DNA from: Acetobacteraceae bacterium
Lineage (GTDB): Bacteria > Pseudomonadota > Alphaproteobacteria > Acetobacterales > Acetobacteraceae
Direction: 5' to 3'
Length of the DNA stretch: 16,189 bases
NCBI GenBank assembly: GCA_947446625.1
Contig: CANFIE010000039.1
Location: 1 to 16,189, forward strand
Below, in pieces: positions 6,711 through 13,376 of this stretch. The translations under genes were made by a program, and so were the position numbers. Under the pieces are notes generated by a model, which saw only the letters and a program-made list of their open reading frames with translations, was not told the origin of the DNA and searched no databases. The first letter of the stretch is position 1. Every line of letters begins with the position of its first letter.

Positions 6711-8174
6711 TTACAAGGGCGGGGCAGCGTCAAAGTCGTTCGCTAGTATATTACGCGGAATAAGGAGATCGTAAGGCGCGCGCGGCAGGTACTGCCCGCT
6801 GCCTGGTTGCGCCTCAACCTTGCCCTCCCGCATCACCACCTCACCCCGGCGCAAGGTGGCCACCGGCCAGCCGGTGACCTCCAGCCCCTCATACGGGGTG
6901 TAGTCGATGGCATGTTGCATCAACGCATTGGTTATCGTTACTTTTTTCTTCGCGTCCCACAACACAAGGTCGGCATCGGCGCCCACATTGATGCTGCCCT
7001 TGCGCGGCGCCAGCCCCATCAGCCGGGCCGGGTTGGTGGCCGTCAGTGCCACAAACTGCTCCAGCGTGATCCGCCCCTTCACCACACCCTCACTGAACAG
7101 TATCGGCAGCCGCGCCGCCAGGCCGGGAATGCCATTGGGGATTTGGCTGAACGGCGCATCGCGCCCCGCCGCCGCCTTGCCAATACTGTTGTAGAAGCCG
7201 CTGCCGGAATGGTCGGAGCTGACCACATCCAGCACGCCGCGCCGCAGCATGTTCCAAACCTTGGCCTGCTCGGCGGTATCGCGCGGGCTGGGGCTGCACA
7301 TGAACTTGGCGCCCTCAAAGGCGCCATCGGCCGGATTGCTGCGGTCCATGTGGTCGGCGGTCAGGGTCAGGTATTGCGGGCAGGTCTCGCCCCACACCTT
7401 CACGCCGCGGGCCTGGGCGCGGGCAATCTCCTCGGCGGCCTCTTCGCACGAGACATGGAAGACCTGGATCGGCTGGTCCACCAGCTCGGCCAGGGCAATG
7501 GCGCGGTGGGTCGCCTCGCGCTCAACCACCGGCGGGCGGGACCAGCTGTGGTATTTCGGCGCGGTCAGCCCGGCCTTCAGCAGCGCCTCGGTCCGCCAAT
7601 TGATGGCGTGGTAATTCTCGCAATGCACCGTCACCAGCATCTGGTGGCGCCGGGCGGCGGCCAGCACGCGGATATACTGCGCGTCATCCAGATGCAGCGG
7701 GTCGTAGGTCAAAAACACCTTCAGGCTGCGCAACCCGTCGGCCACCAGGGCGGGCAGTTCCTGCTCCAGCGCCAGGTCGGAAGCGTCGGTGATGATCTGG
7801 TGGAAGGCGTAGTCCAGCATGCCGGTGGCGCCACGGCGCTTGTGTTCCCAGTAGCGCTCGGCAATGCCATGGCCCTTCCATTGCTGCACGAAGCAGACAA
7901 CGCTGGTGGTGCCACCGGCAAAGGCCGCCACCGAGCCACTGGCGAAGCTTTCCTCAATGACGCTGCCATCGGGCATTTGTTCTTCGATGTGGCAATGGCT
8001 GTCCACGCCGCCGGGCAGCACCAGCAGGCCATCGGCTTCCAGCACCTGGGCGGCGTCGCCCAGGCGTTCGCCCAGCGCCACGATGCGGCCGCCGCGCACG
8101 CCAATGTCGCAACGCGTGGTGCCGAAGGCGCCCACCACCGTGCCGCCGCGCACCACCAGGTCATACTCAGCCAT
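6711..8174 (-). CDS. Hydantoinase / dihydropyrimidinase family amidohydrolase
   Basis: A 487-residue cyclic amidohydrolase of the dihydropyrimidinase/D-hydantoinase group, which opens five- or six-membered cyclic diamides to N-carbamoyl products. All metal-site residues of the family can be placed: His60 and His62 (DSHCHIE), the carboxylated Lys152 (LKVFLTYD), His184 (VTVHCEN), His240 (VFHVSCEEA) and Asp321 (SSDHSG). The ATG at 8174 has GGAG 8 bases upstream and starts MAEYDLVVRGGTVV, the usual N-terminus; longer in-frame extension upstream lacks support. It diverges from the AtzG/AtzE-like genes, so its product may be handed to that amidase. The substrate cannot be read from sequence; DHPase, hydantoinase or another ring-opening activity are all possible. 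Confidence 0.93.
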   Translation of the reverse strand: MAEYDLVVRGGTVVGAFGTTRCDIGVRGGRIVALGERLGDAAQVLEADGLLVLPGGVDSHCHIEEQMPDGSVIEESFASGSVAAFAGGTTSVVCFVQQWKGHGIAERYWEHKRRGATGMLDYAFHQIITDASDLALEQELPALVADGLRSLKVFLTYDPLHLDDAQYIRVLAAARRHQMLVTVHCENYHAINWRTEALLKAGLTAPKYHSWSRPPVVEREATHRAIALAELVDQPIQVFHVSCEEAAEEIARAQARGVKVWGETCPQYLTLTADHMDRSNPADGAFEGAKFMCSPSPRDTAEQAKVWNMLRRGVLDVVSSDHSGSGFYNSIGKAAAGRDAPFSQIPNGIPGLAARLPILFSEGVVKGRITLEQFVALTATNPARLMGLAPRKGSINVGADADLVLWDAKKKVTITNALMQHAIDYTPYEGLEVTGWPVATLRRGEVVMREGKVEAQPGSGQYLPRAPYDLLIPRNILANDFDAAPPL

Positions 8175-8262
8175 TGCTGGTCTCCGTTTCTCGCCCGCCG
8201 GGCTCGCAACCAGCATGCCAGGGCAGCCGCTTGGCGTACACCAAGGCCACACCGGGCTGGCC

Positions 8263-8276
8263 GGCACGATTCCGGC
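8263..8276 (+). promoter_or_regulatory. Weak sigma-54-like element upstream of the AtzG/AtzE-like genes
   Basis: GGCACGATTCCGGC has the GG-N10-GC spacing of a -24/-12 promoter. The -24 part (GGCACG) is good, the -12 part (CGGC rather than TTGC) is poor. It is 33 bases before the start codon at 8309. In GC-rich DNA this spacing arises often by chance, so confidence is low. Confidence 0.2.
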
Positions 8277-8308
8277 ATGGGAAGCTGCACCGATACGGAG
8301 GCGACGCC

Positions 8309-8500
8309 ATGCTGGACCCCGAGAATTTCAACCCCGCCGCCCATGTGGCCGCCGCCGCGCCCCTGGTGGGGCTGCGGCTGAGCCCGCAGCGCCAGGCCCA
8401 GGTGGCCGAGGCGCTGGCCCTGGTGGCCAGGCTGGCCGCCCCGGCCCTGGCCGTGCCCCTGGCGCCCGAGGACGAGCCCGCCCCGGTGTTCCGGCCATGA
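8309..8500 (+). CDS. DUF4089 / AtzG-like small subunit
   Basis: A 63-residue protein of the DUF4089 (AtzG-like) family. AtzG is the small GatC-like partner that AtzE needs to fold and act. The sequence shows the expected pattern: a short N-terminal helix (MLDPENFNPAAHVAAAAPLV), then GLRLSPQRQAQV, a helix of Ala/Leu, and the closing PLAPEDEPAPVFRP. GGAG lies about 8 bases before the ATG. Its TGA overlaps the ATG of the amidase (ATGA), which fits coupled synthesis of two subunits of one complex. It is missed easily because of its size. Confidence 0.88.
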   Translation: MLDPENFNPAAHVAAAAPLVGLRLSPQRQAQVAEALALVARLAAPALAVPLAPEDEPAPVFRP

Positions 8501-9912
8501 GCAGCCCCGCACTCGCCCCCGCCTTGGCAATCGCCGCCCAAGTGCGCGGCAAGCAGGTTTCCGCCGTGGCGGTGATCCAGGCTGCCCTGACCCGCGCCGA
8601 AGCGCTCAACCCTCAGGTCAACGCCTTCACCGCCCTGCTCACGGAACGGGCATTGGCCGAGGCCGCTGCCGTGGATGCGCGCATTGCCGCCGGCGAGGAC
8701 CCCGGCCCACTGGCCGGCGTGCCCTATGCCGCGAAGAACCTGTTCGACCTGCAGGGCATCACCACCCTGGCCGGCAGCAAAATCCGCCGCACCGCGCCGG
8801 CCGCCCGCCGAGACGCCTTTCTGGTGCGGCAACTCGCCGCCGCCGGGGCGGTCTGCATCGGCGCGCTGAACATGGATGAGTTCGCCTACGGCTTCACCAC
8901 CGAGAACAGCCATTACGGCCCGGCCCGCAACCCGCACGACCTGTCGCGCATCGCCGGCGGCTCCTCGGGTGGTTCGGGCGCGGCGGTGGCGGCCGGGCTG
9001 GTGCCACTGAGCCTTGGCACCGACACCAATGGCAGCATCCGCGTGCCGTCATCTCTGAACGGGTTGTTCGGGATAAAGCCAACCTATTCGCGCCTGTCGC
9101 GCCACGGCAGCTTTCCCTTCGTGTATGCGCTGGACCATGTCGGCCCCTTCGCCCGCAGCGCCGCCGACCTCGCCGCCTGCTACGACGCGCTGCAAGGCCT
9201 GGACGCCGAGGACCCGCACCAGGCCACCCGCGCGCCGGAAGCGGTGAGCGCCGGCATGAAGAAGGGCCTGGCCGGGCTGCGCGTGGCCACGCTGGGCGGC
9301 TGGTTCGGCCGCACCCAATCCGCCGCCGCCCGCCAGGCGGTGGCCGCCGTGGGCGCCGGGCTGAATGCCTCGGCAACCGTGGAATGGGCCATGGCGGAAG
9401 CCTGCCGCGCCGCTGCCTTCGTCATCACCTCCAGCGAGGGCGGCAGCCTGCACTTGCCCACCCTGCGGACGGATTTGGAGGATTACGAGCCGCTGATCCA
9501 GGACCGGCTGCTGGCCGGCGCCCTGCTGCCCGCCGCCTGGGTGAACCATGCCCAACGCGTGCGCGGCATGGCGCGGGACCAGATGCGCGCGCTGCTGGTG
9601 GACTGGGATATTCTGCTGGCCCCGGCCACCCCGGTACCCGCCACGCCCATTGGCCAGGAAACCCTGGAGCTGGATGGCCAGACCTTGCCGCTGCGGCCTT
9701 CCATGGGGCTGTTCACCCAGCCCATCAGCGGCATCGGCCTGCCGGTGCTCACCGTGCCGGTGCAGAACGCCGAGGGCGCGCTGCCCATTGGCGTGCAGCT
9801 TATCGGCAAGCCCTGGACCGAGGCTCTGCTGTTCCGCGCCGCCGCCGCGCTGGAAGCCGCCGGGGTTTGCGCCAGCGTGGTGCCGGGCAGCTTCGCCGCG
9901 GGCGCCATGTGA
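8497..9912 (+). CDS. AtzE-family amidase (amidase-signature hydrolase)
   Basis: A 471-residue amidase-signature enzyme. The Ser-cisSer-Lys triad is visible: Lys80 in PYAAKNLFD, Ser156 in AGGSSGGSGAAVAAG and nucleophile Ser180 in DTNGSIRVPSS. DTNGSIRVPSS with Asn in place of the usual Gly, plus a preceding DUF4089 gene, points to the AtzE group, whose founding member hydrolyses 1-carboxybiuret in cyanuric acid breakdown together with AtzG. Neither AtzD (cyanuric acid hydrolase) nor AtzF/AtzH is seen here; the divergent hydantoinase suggests another carbamoyl- or ureido-type substrate. Starts and ends with 4-base overlaps to its neighbours (ATGA with the small subunit, GTGA with the cupin), so it sits in one translationally coupled unit. 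Confidence 0.93.
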   Translation: MSSPALAPALAIAAQVRGKQVSAVAVIQAALTRAEALNPQVNAFTALLTERALAEAAAVDARIAAGEDPGPLAGVPYAAKNLFDLQGITTLAGSKIRRTAPAARRDAFLVRQLAAAGAVCIGALNMDEFAYGFTTENSHYGPARNPHDLSRIAGGSSGGSGAAVAAGLVPLSLGTDTNGSIRVPSSLNGLFGIKPTYSRLSRHGSFPFVYALDHVGPFARSAADLAACYDALQGLDAEDPHQATRAPEAVSAGMKKGLAGLRVATLGGWFGRTQSAAARQAVAAVGAGLNASATVEWAMAEACRAAAFVITSSEGGSLHLPTLRTDLEDYEPLIQDRLLAGALLPAAWVNHAQRVRGMARDQMRALLVDWDILLAPATPVPATPIGQETLELDGQTLPLRPSMGLFTQPISGIGLPVLTVPVQNAEGALPIGVQLIGKPWTEALLFRAAAALEAAGVCASVVPGSFAAGAM

Positions 9913-10238
9913 CACAGCCGCGCTTCGGCAGCCTGGGCACCGGCCCCAGCCCCGCCCCGGGCGGCGAGGCCTTCACCACCCTGGCCGAAGCCGGCGGGGC
10001 GCGGGTGGAGCGCATCGCCTCGCGCGGGGTGGCGGCCGGGGAATGGTACGACCAGCCGCAGGCGGAATACGTGCTGCTGGTGGCTGGCGCCGCCCGGCTG
10101 GGCTTCGCCGATGGCACCCAGCACGCCCTGGCGCCCGGAGACTGGGTGCTGCTGCCGGCGCATTGCCGCCACCGGGTGCTGTGGACCGACCCTGCGGTGG
10201 AAACCCTGTGGCTGGCGGTGCATCTGCCGCCGGCTTGA
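9909..10238 (+). CDS. Small cupin-domain protein
   Basis: The predicted protein has 109 residues and forms a single cupin barrel. The GTG start at 9909 overlaps the amidase TGA (GTGA). Motif-like segments are EWYDQPQAEYVLLVAGAARL, then FADGTQHALAPGDWVLLPAHCRHRV, which resembles the second cupin motif (G-D, P-x-x-x-x-H). Metal-binding residues of motif 1 are atypical (His positions replaced by D, Q and E), so metal binding is uncertain. Possible roles are an isomerase or hydrolase accessory, a sensor, or a regulator of the adjacent amidase pathway. Coupling to the amidase gene is the best evidence that it shares that job. Confidence 0.82.
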   Translation: MTQPRFGSLGTGPSPAPGGEAFTTLAEAGGARVERIASRGVAAGEWYDQPQAEYVLLVAGAARLGFADGTQHALAPGDWVLLPAHCRHRVLWTDPAVETLWLAVHLPPA

Positions 10239-10282
10239 GCCACCGCAAGGCAGGCCAGCGCCCGGCCACGCTACGCAGGCGC

Positions 10283-11608
10283 ATGCACCCGCCGATCAGC
10301 TATGCCCTCGCCAATATCCCCCGCTACACCAGCTACCCCACCGCGCCGCATTTCGGCCCGCTGGGCGCGGCGGAATACGCCGGCTGGCTGGGCGGCATCA
10401 CCGCCGACATGCCGCTTTCGCTGTACCTGCATGTGCCGTTCTGCAAATCGCTGTGCTGGTATTGCGGCTGCCACACCGCGGTAACCCGCAGCGGCGCCCG
10501 CATTGAACGCTATGCCGCCGCGTTGGGCGCCGAGGCCCGGATGCTGGCCGCCCACCTGCCCGAGCATGCCGGCATTGCCCACCTGCACCTGGGCGGAGGC
10601 ACCCCCACCGCACTGGGCGCCGCCGCGCTGGCTGGCCTGCTGGCCCAATTGCGCGCCGATTTCGGCTTCCGCCCCGGCGCCGAACTGGCCGCCGAGCTTG
10701 ACCCGCGTGAGTTGGACGAAGCCACCGTGGCCGCCCTGGCCGAGGCCGGGCTGACCCGCGCCTCGCTGGGGGTGCAGGATATTTCCACCACCGTGCAGCA
10801 GCGCATCGGCCGGGTGCAGAGCCGCGATTGCGTGGTGGGCGCGGTGGAGCGGCTGCGCGCCCATGGCATTCCCAGCATCAACATGGATGTGATGTACGGC
10901 CTGCCCGGCCAGGGCGTGGCCGAGGTGGAGGCCACCACGCGCTTCGCCATCAGCCTGGGGGCTGAGCGTGTAGCGGTATTCGGCTACGCCCATGTGCCCT
11001 GGATGAAGCCGCACCAGAACGCCATAGACAGCGCCAGCCTGCCCGGCGCGCTGGAACGCATGGCCCAGGCCGATGCCGCCGAGGCCGTGTTGCGCGCCGC
11101 CGGCTATGTGCCGATTGGGCTGGACCACTTCGCCAAGCCCACCGACGACATGGCCGTGGCGCTGCGCGAGGGCGCGCTGCACCGCAACTTCCAGGGCTAC
11201 ACCACCGACGCCGCCCCTGCCCTGCTGGGCCTTGGCGTTTCCGCCATTGGCAGCCTGCCCGGTGGCTATGCGCAGAACGAGCCGGATGAGCGCAAATACG
11301 TGGCCGCCGTGGAAGCCGGGGTTTTCCCGGTGAAGCGCGGCCGGGCGCTGACCGCCGATGACCGCCAGCGCCGCGACGTGATCGAGCGGGTGATGTGCGA
11401 CTTCACCCTGAACCTGGCGCCGCTGCCCCCGGCCCTGCTGGACGAGGCCATGCCGGGCCTGGCCCGGCTGGAAACCGATGGCGTGATTGCGCTGGACCGC
11501 GATTTTCTCCGGGTAACCCCAGCCGGGCGCCGCTACGTGCGGCACGTGGCCGCCTGCTTCGACGCCTATCTGGGCCAGGGCGCCGGGCGGCACAGCATGG
11601 CGGTGTAG
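10283..11608 (+). CDS. hemN: Oxygen-independent coproporphyrinogen III oxidase (HemN)
   Basis: A 441-residue radical-SAM enzyme converting coproporphyrinogen III to protoporphyrinogen IX in haem synthesis without oxygen. The iron-sulfur motif C-x3-C-x2-C with the following GC is present (YLHVPFCKSLCWYCGC; Cys54, 58, 61, 63). LGGGTPT follows, and the long match to true HemN continues with YGLPGQ, FGYAHVPWMKPHQ, GLDHFAKPTDD, REGALHRNFQGYTT, LGLGVSAIGSLPGGYAQN and RRDVIERVMCDF. These segments, especially HRNFQGYTT, separate HemN from the HemW paralogs. It starts 44 bases after the cupin; no strong ribosome binding site is seen. It is probably cotranscribed with the AtzE group but belongs to a different pathway. 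A hairpin follows the stop codon. Confidence 0.96.
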   Translation: MHPPISYALANIPRYTSYPTAPHFGPLGAAEYAGWLGGITADMPLSLYLHVPFCKSLCWYCGCHTAVTRSGARIERYAAALGAEARMLAAHLPEHAGIAHLHLGGGTPTALGAAALAGLLAQLRADFGFRPGAELAAELDPRELDEATVAALAEAGLTRASLGVQDISTTVQQRIGRVQSRDCVVGAVERLRAHGIPSINMDVMYGLPGQGVAEVEATTRFAISLGAERVAVFGYAHVPWMKPHQNAIDSASLPGALERMAQADAAEAVLRAAGYVPIGLDHFAKPTDDMAVALREGALHRNFQGYTTDAAPALLGLGVSAIGSLPGGYAQNEPDERKYVAAVEAGVFPVKRGRALTADDRQRRDVIERVMCDFTLNLAPLPPALLDEAMPGLARLETDGVIALDRDFLRVTPAGRRYVRHVAACFDAYLGQGAGRHSMAV

Positions 11609-11642
11609 AGCACTATGCGCCCTGTTGGGCGCATTTCGTGCT
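11609..11642. terminator. Hairpin terminator-like structure after hemN
   Basis: An inner 8-bp stem ATGCGCCC / GGGCGCAT with loop TGTT (11615-11634) is extended by an outer AGCAC / GTGCT pairing (11609-11613 with 11638-11642). It begins at the base after the hemN stop. No T-run follows in the + direction, so termination efficiency is unclear. The next repeat copy starts about 30 bases later. Confidence 0.65.
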
Positions 11643-11672
11643 CTATAACCATTTGAAACCACAGCAAGAAAT

Positions 11673-11760
11673 CCGTTCTGATGATTCCATCAGAACGGAA
11701 ATCGCTCTAGCGTCTGATCGTCGCCAGTGGAATCACCGGCGGCGTGAATCAGCCGCTACA
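11673..11760. repeat. Composite palindromic repeat, copy 4 (hairpin A + hairpin B)
   Basis: Hairpin A is identical to copy 1: CCGTTCTGATG (11673-11683), ATTC, CATCAGAACGG (11688-11698). A 15-base spacer with GCTCTAGCG again separates it from hairpin B. Hairpin B has the same plan as copy 1: CTGAT (11714-11718) pairs with ATCAG (11748-11752), a TGA bulge at 11745-11747, then an 11-bp stem with one mismatch and one wobble around the loop GAAT. The inner stem sequence has diverged from copy 1, but pairing is largely kept. It lies in the convergent gap between hemN and the thiamine-diphosphate enzyme. Confidence 0.85.
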
Positions 11761-11774
11761 AGCCGGCGGGGCAC

Positions 11775-13376
11775 TCAGCCCCGCAGTTGCGGCACCAGCG
11801 CGTGGTAGGCTTGGCCATCCACCGCCACGTCAATCACCACCGGCCCCGGCGTGGCGAAGGCGCGGGCAATGGCCGGCTCCAGATCCTCCAGCCGTTCCAC
11901 CCGAATGCCGGTGCAGCCAAAGCCACGCGCCACGGCGGCGAAATCGGTGGGCGGATAGCGCATGCCGTTCAGCGGGAATTGCCGGCGGCGCTGCTTCACC
12001 TCAATCAGCGCAATCGACGCGTCGTTGAACACCACCAGCTTCACATTGGCGGCTTCCTGCACGGCGGTGCCAATCTCGCCGGCGCCCATCATCACCCCGC
12101 CATCGCCGCTGAAGGCCAGCACCGGGCGAGACGGGTCCGCCAGCGCCGCGCCAATGGCGTTGGGCAGCGCATAGGCCATGGTGGCCAGCCCGCGGGTGAT
12201 GAAAAAGTCCTTCGGCTGCCGCGTGGGCCACAGCGCCACGGCGGGCAAAATATGCGCCCCGGCATCGGCGGTAACCCGGGTGTTGTCCGGCGCGGCGGCC
12301 ATGGCCGCTTCCACCACCTGATGCGGCGCAATGCCCTGGCCGGGGCTGCGCGCCAGCGCCCGCATGGCGGCCCGCGCCTCGGCCACCTGCTCCAGGCTCC
12401 AGCCGCCGGGCGCCACCGCGTCCTCCAGCATCATCGCGGTCTGGCCGAGATCACCCACCACTTGCGCCTGTGCCACCAGGTAAGACCGGCCATGGGCATG
12501 GGTGGTGAACTCCACCACTGGGGTGCCGGCATAGGCCCAGGCCTTGGGCATGAACTCGATGGGGTCGGCGCCGTACAACACAATGCAGTCGGCGGCGCGC
12601 AGCATGGGGTCCTCGGCGGCACCGGAAATGAACGGCCCCAGCGCCCATTCATGCGTGTCGCTCAGGGCGCCCTTGCCCATGCAGGTGGCCAGCACCGGGG
12701 CTTCCCATTGCCCGGCCAGCCAGCGCAGCCCGGCGGCGGCGGCGTCATCCCGCGCCTGCAGGCCGGCGATGATGATGGGCCGCTTCGCCCGCCCCAGCAC
12801 CGCCCGCGCCTGGGCCAAGGCCGCGTCATCGGGCGGCGGCGGCAATATGGGGGCGGGAATCGGCCGCTCGGCACCCACAAAGGGGGCGCGCAGCCGCTGA
12901 CCAACCATTTCCAGGTAAACCGGCCCCGCCGGCCCGGCCATGGCCAGGCCCATCATGCGGTCCAACTCGGCCAGCGGGTCACCGCTTTCCAGCACGCTGC
13001 TGGCCTTCACCAGCGGTGCCAGCATGGCCATCTGGTCGTAGCGCTGATGGCTGACATGGCCCATGTCGGTCTCATGCCCGTCGGCCAGCACCAGCAGGGG
13101 CACGCGGTCCAGGCTGGCGCAGGCAATGCCGTTGGCGGCATTGGCCAGGCCGGGGCCACGCGTGGTCAGCAGCACACCCGGCGCGCCGGTTATCTGCGCA
13201 TCGGCCATCGCCATCATGGCGGCGCCACCCTCGGTGCGGGTCAGCACGTAGTGAATGCCGTGGCGGGCGGCGGCGTCCAGAATGTCCAGGCTGCAATCGC
13301 CGCCCGGCACGCCCCAAATCCGCTTCACCCCATGCTGCGCCAGGCGCCGCGCCAGCGCATCGGCCACATTGCTCAT
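11775..13376 (-). CDS. Thiamine-diphosphate-dependent enzyme (acetolactate-synthase-like)
   Basis: A 533-residue ThDP enzyme of the pyruvate-oxidase/acetolactate-synthase superfamily. Domain order fits: PYR domain with catalytic Glu49 in LTRTEGGAAMMA, a central domain, and a C-terminal PP domain with the cofactor-binding motif GDG (424-426) followed 25 residues later by Asn451 (VVFNDASIAL). The ending YPPTDFAAVARGFG is typical of this group. The true activity is not clear: decarboxylase, carboligase or acetyltransferase (for example on a 2-oxo acid or sulfoacetaldehyde) are possible, and the lack of an adjacent small regulatory subunit argues against a classical acetohydroxyacid synthase. The ATG at 13376 overlaps the TctC stop (ATGA). 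It is the last gene of a three-gene coupled operon. Confidence 0.9.
   Translation of the reverse strand: MSNVADALARRLAQHGVKRIWGVPGGDCSLDILDAAARHGIHYVLTRTEGGAAMMAMADAQITGAPGVLLTTRGPGLANAANGIACASLDRVPLLVLADGHETDMGHVSHQRYDQMAMLAPLVKASSVLESGDPLAELDRMMGLAMAGPAGPVYLEMVGQRLRAPFVGAERPIPAPILPPPPDDAALAQARAVLGRAKRPIIIAGLQARDDAAAAGLRWLAGQWEAPVLATCMGKGALSDTHEWALGPFISGAAEDPMLRAADCIVLYGADPIEFMPKAWAYAGTPVVEFTTHAHGRSYLVAQAQVVGDLGQTAMMLEDAVAPGGWSLEQVAEARAAMRALARSPGQGIAPHQVVEAAMAAAPDNTRVTADAGAHILPAVALWPTRQPKDFFITRGLATMAYALPNAIGAALADPSRPVLAFSGDGGVMMGAGEIGTAVQEAANVKLVVFNDASIALIEVKQRRRQFPLNGMRYPPTDFAAVARGFGCTGIRVERLEDLEPAIARAFATPGPVVIDVAVDGQAYHALVPQLRG

Noticed and set aside
6807..8381. Long open frame antisense to the hydantoinase
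   Set aside because: It is a shadow of the real gene in GC-rich DNA: low-complexity, His/Gln/Gly-rich translation, no domain, and no ribosome binding site.
10271..11662. Open frame antisense to hemN
   Set aside because: hemN is certain from its radical-SAM and family motifs; the antisense frame has no recognisable features.
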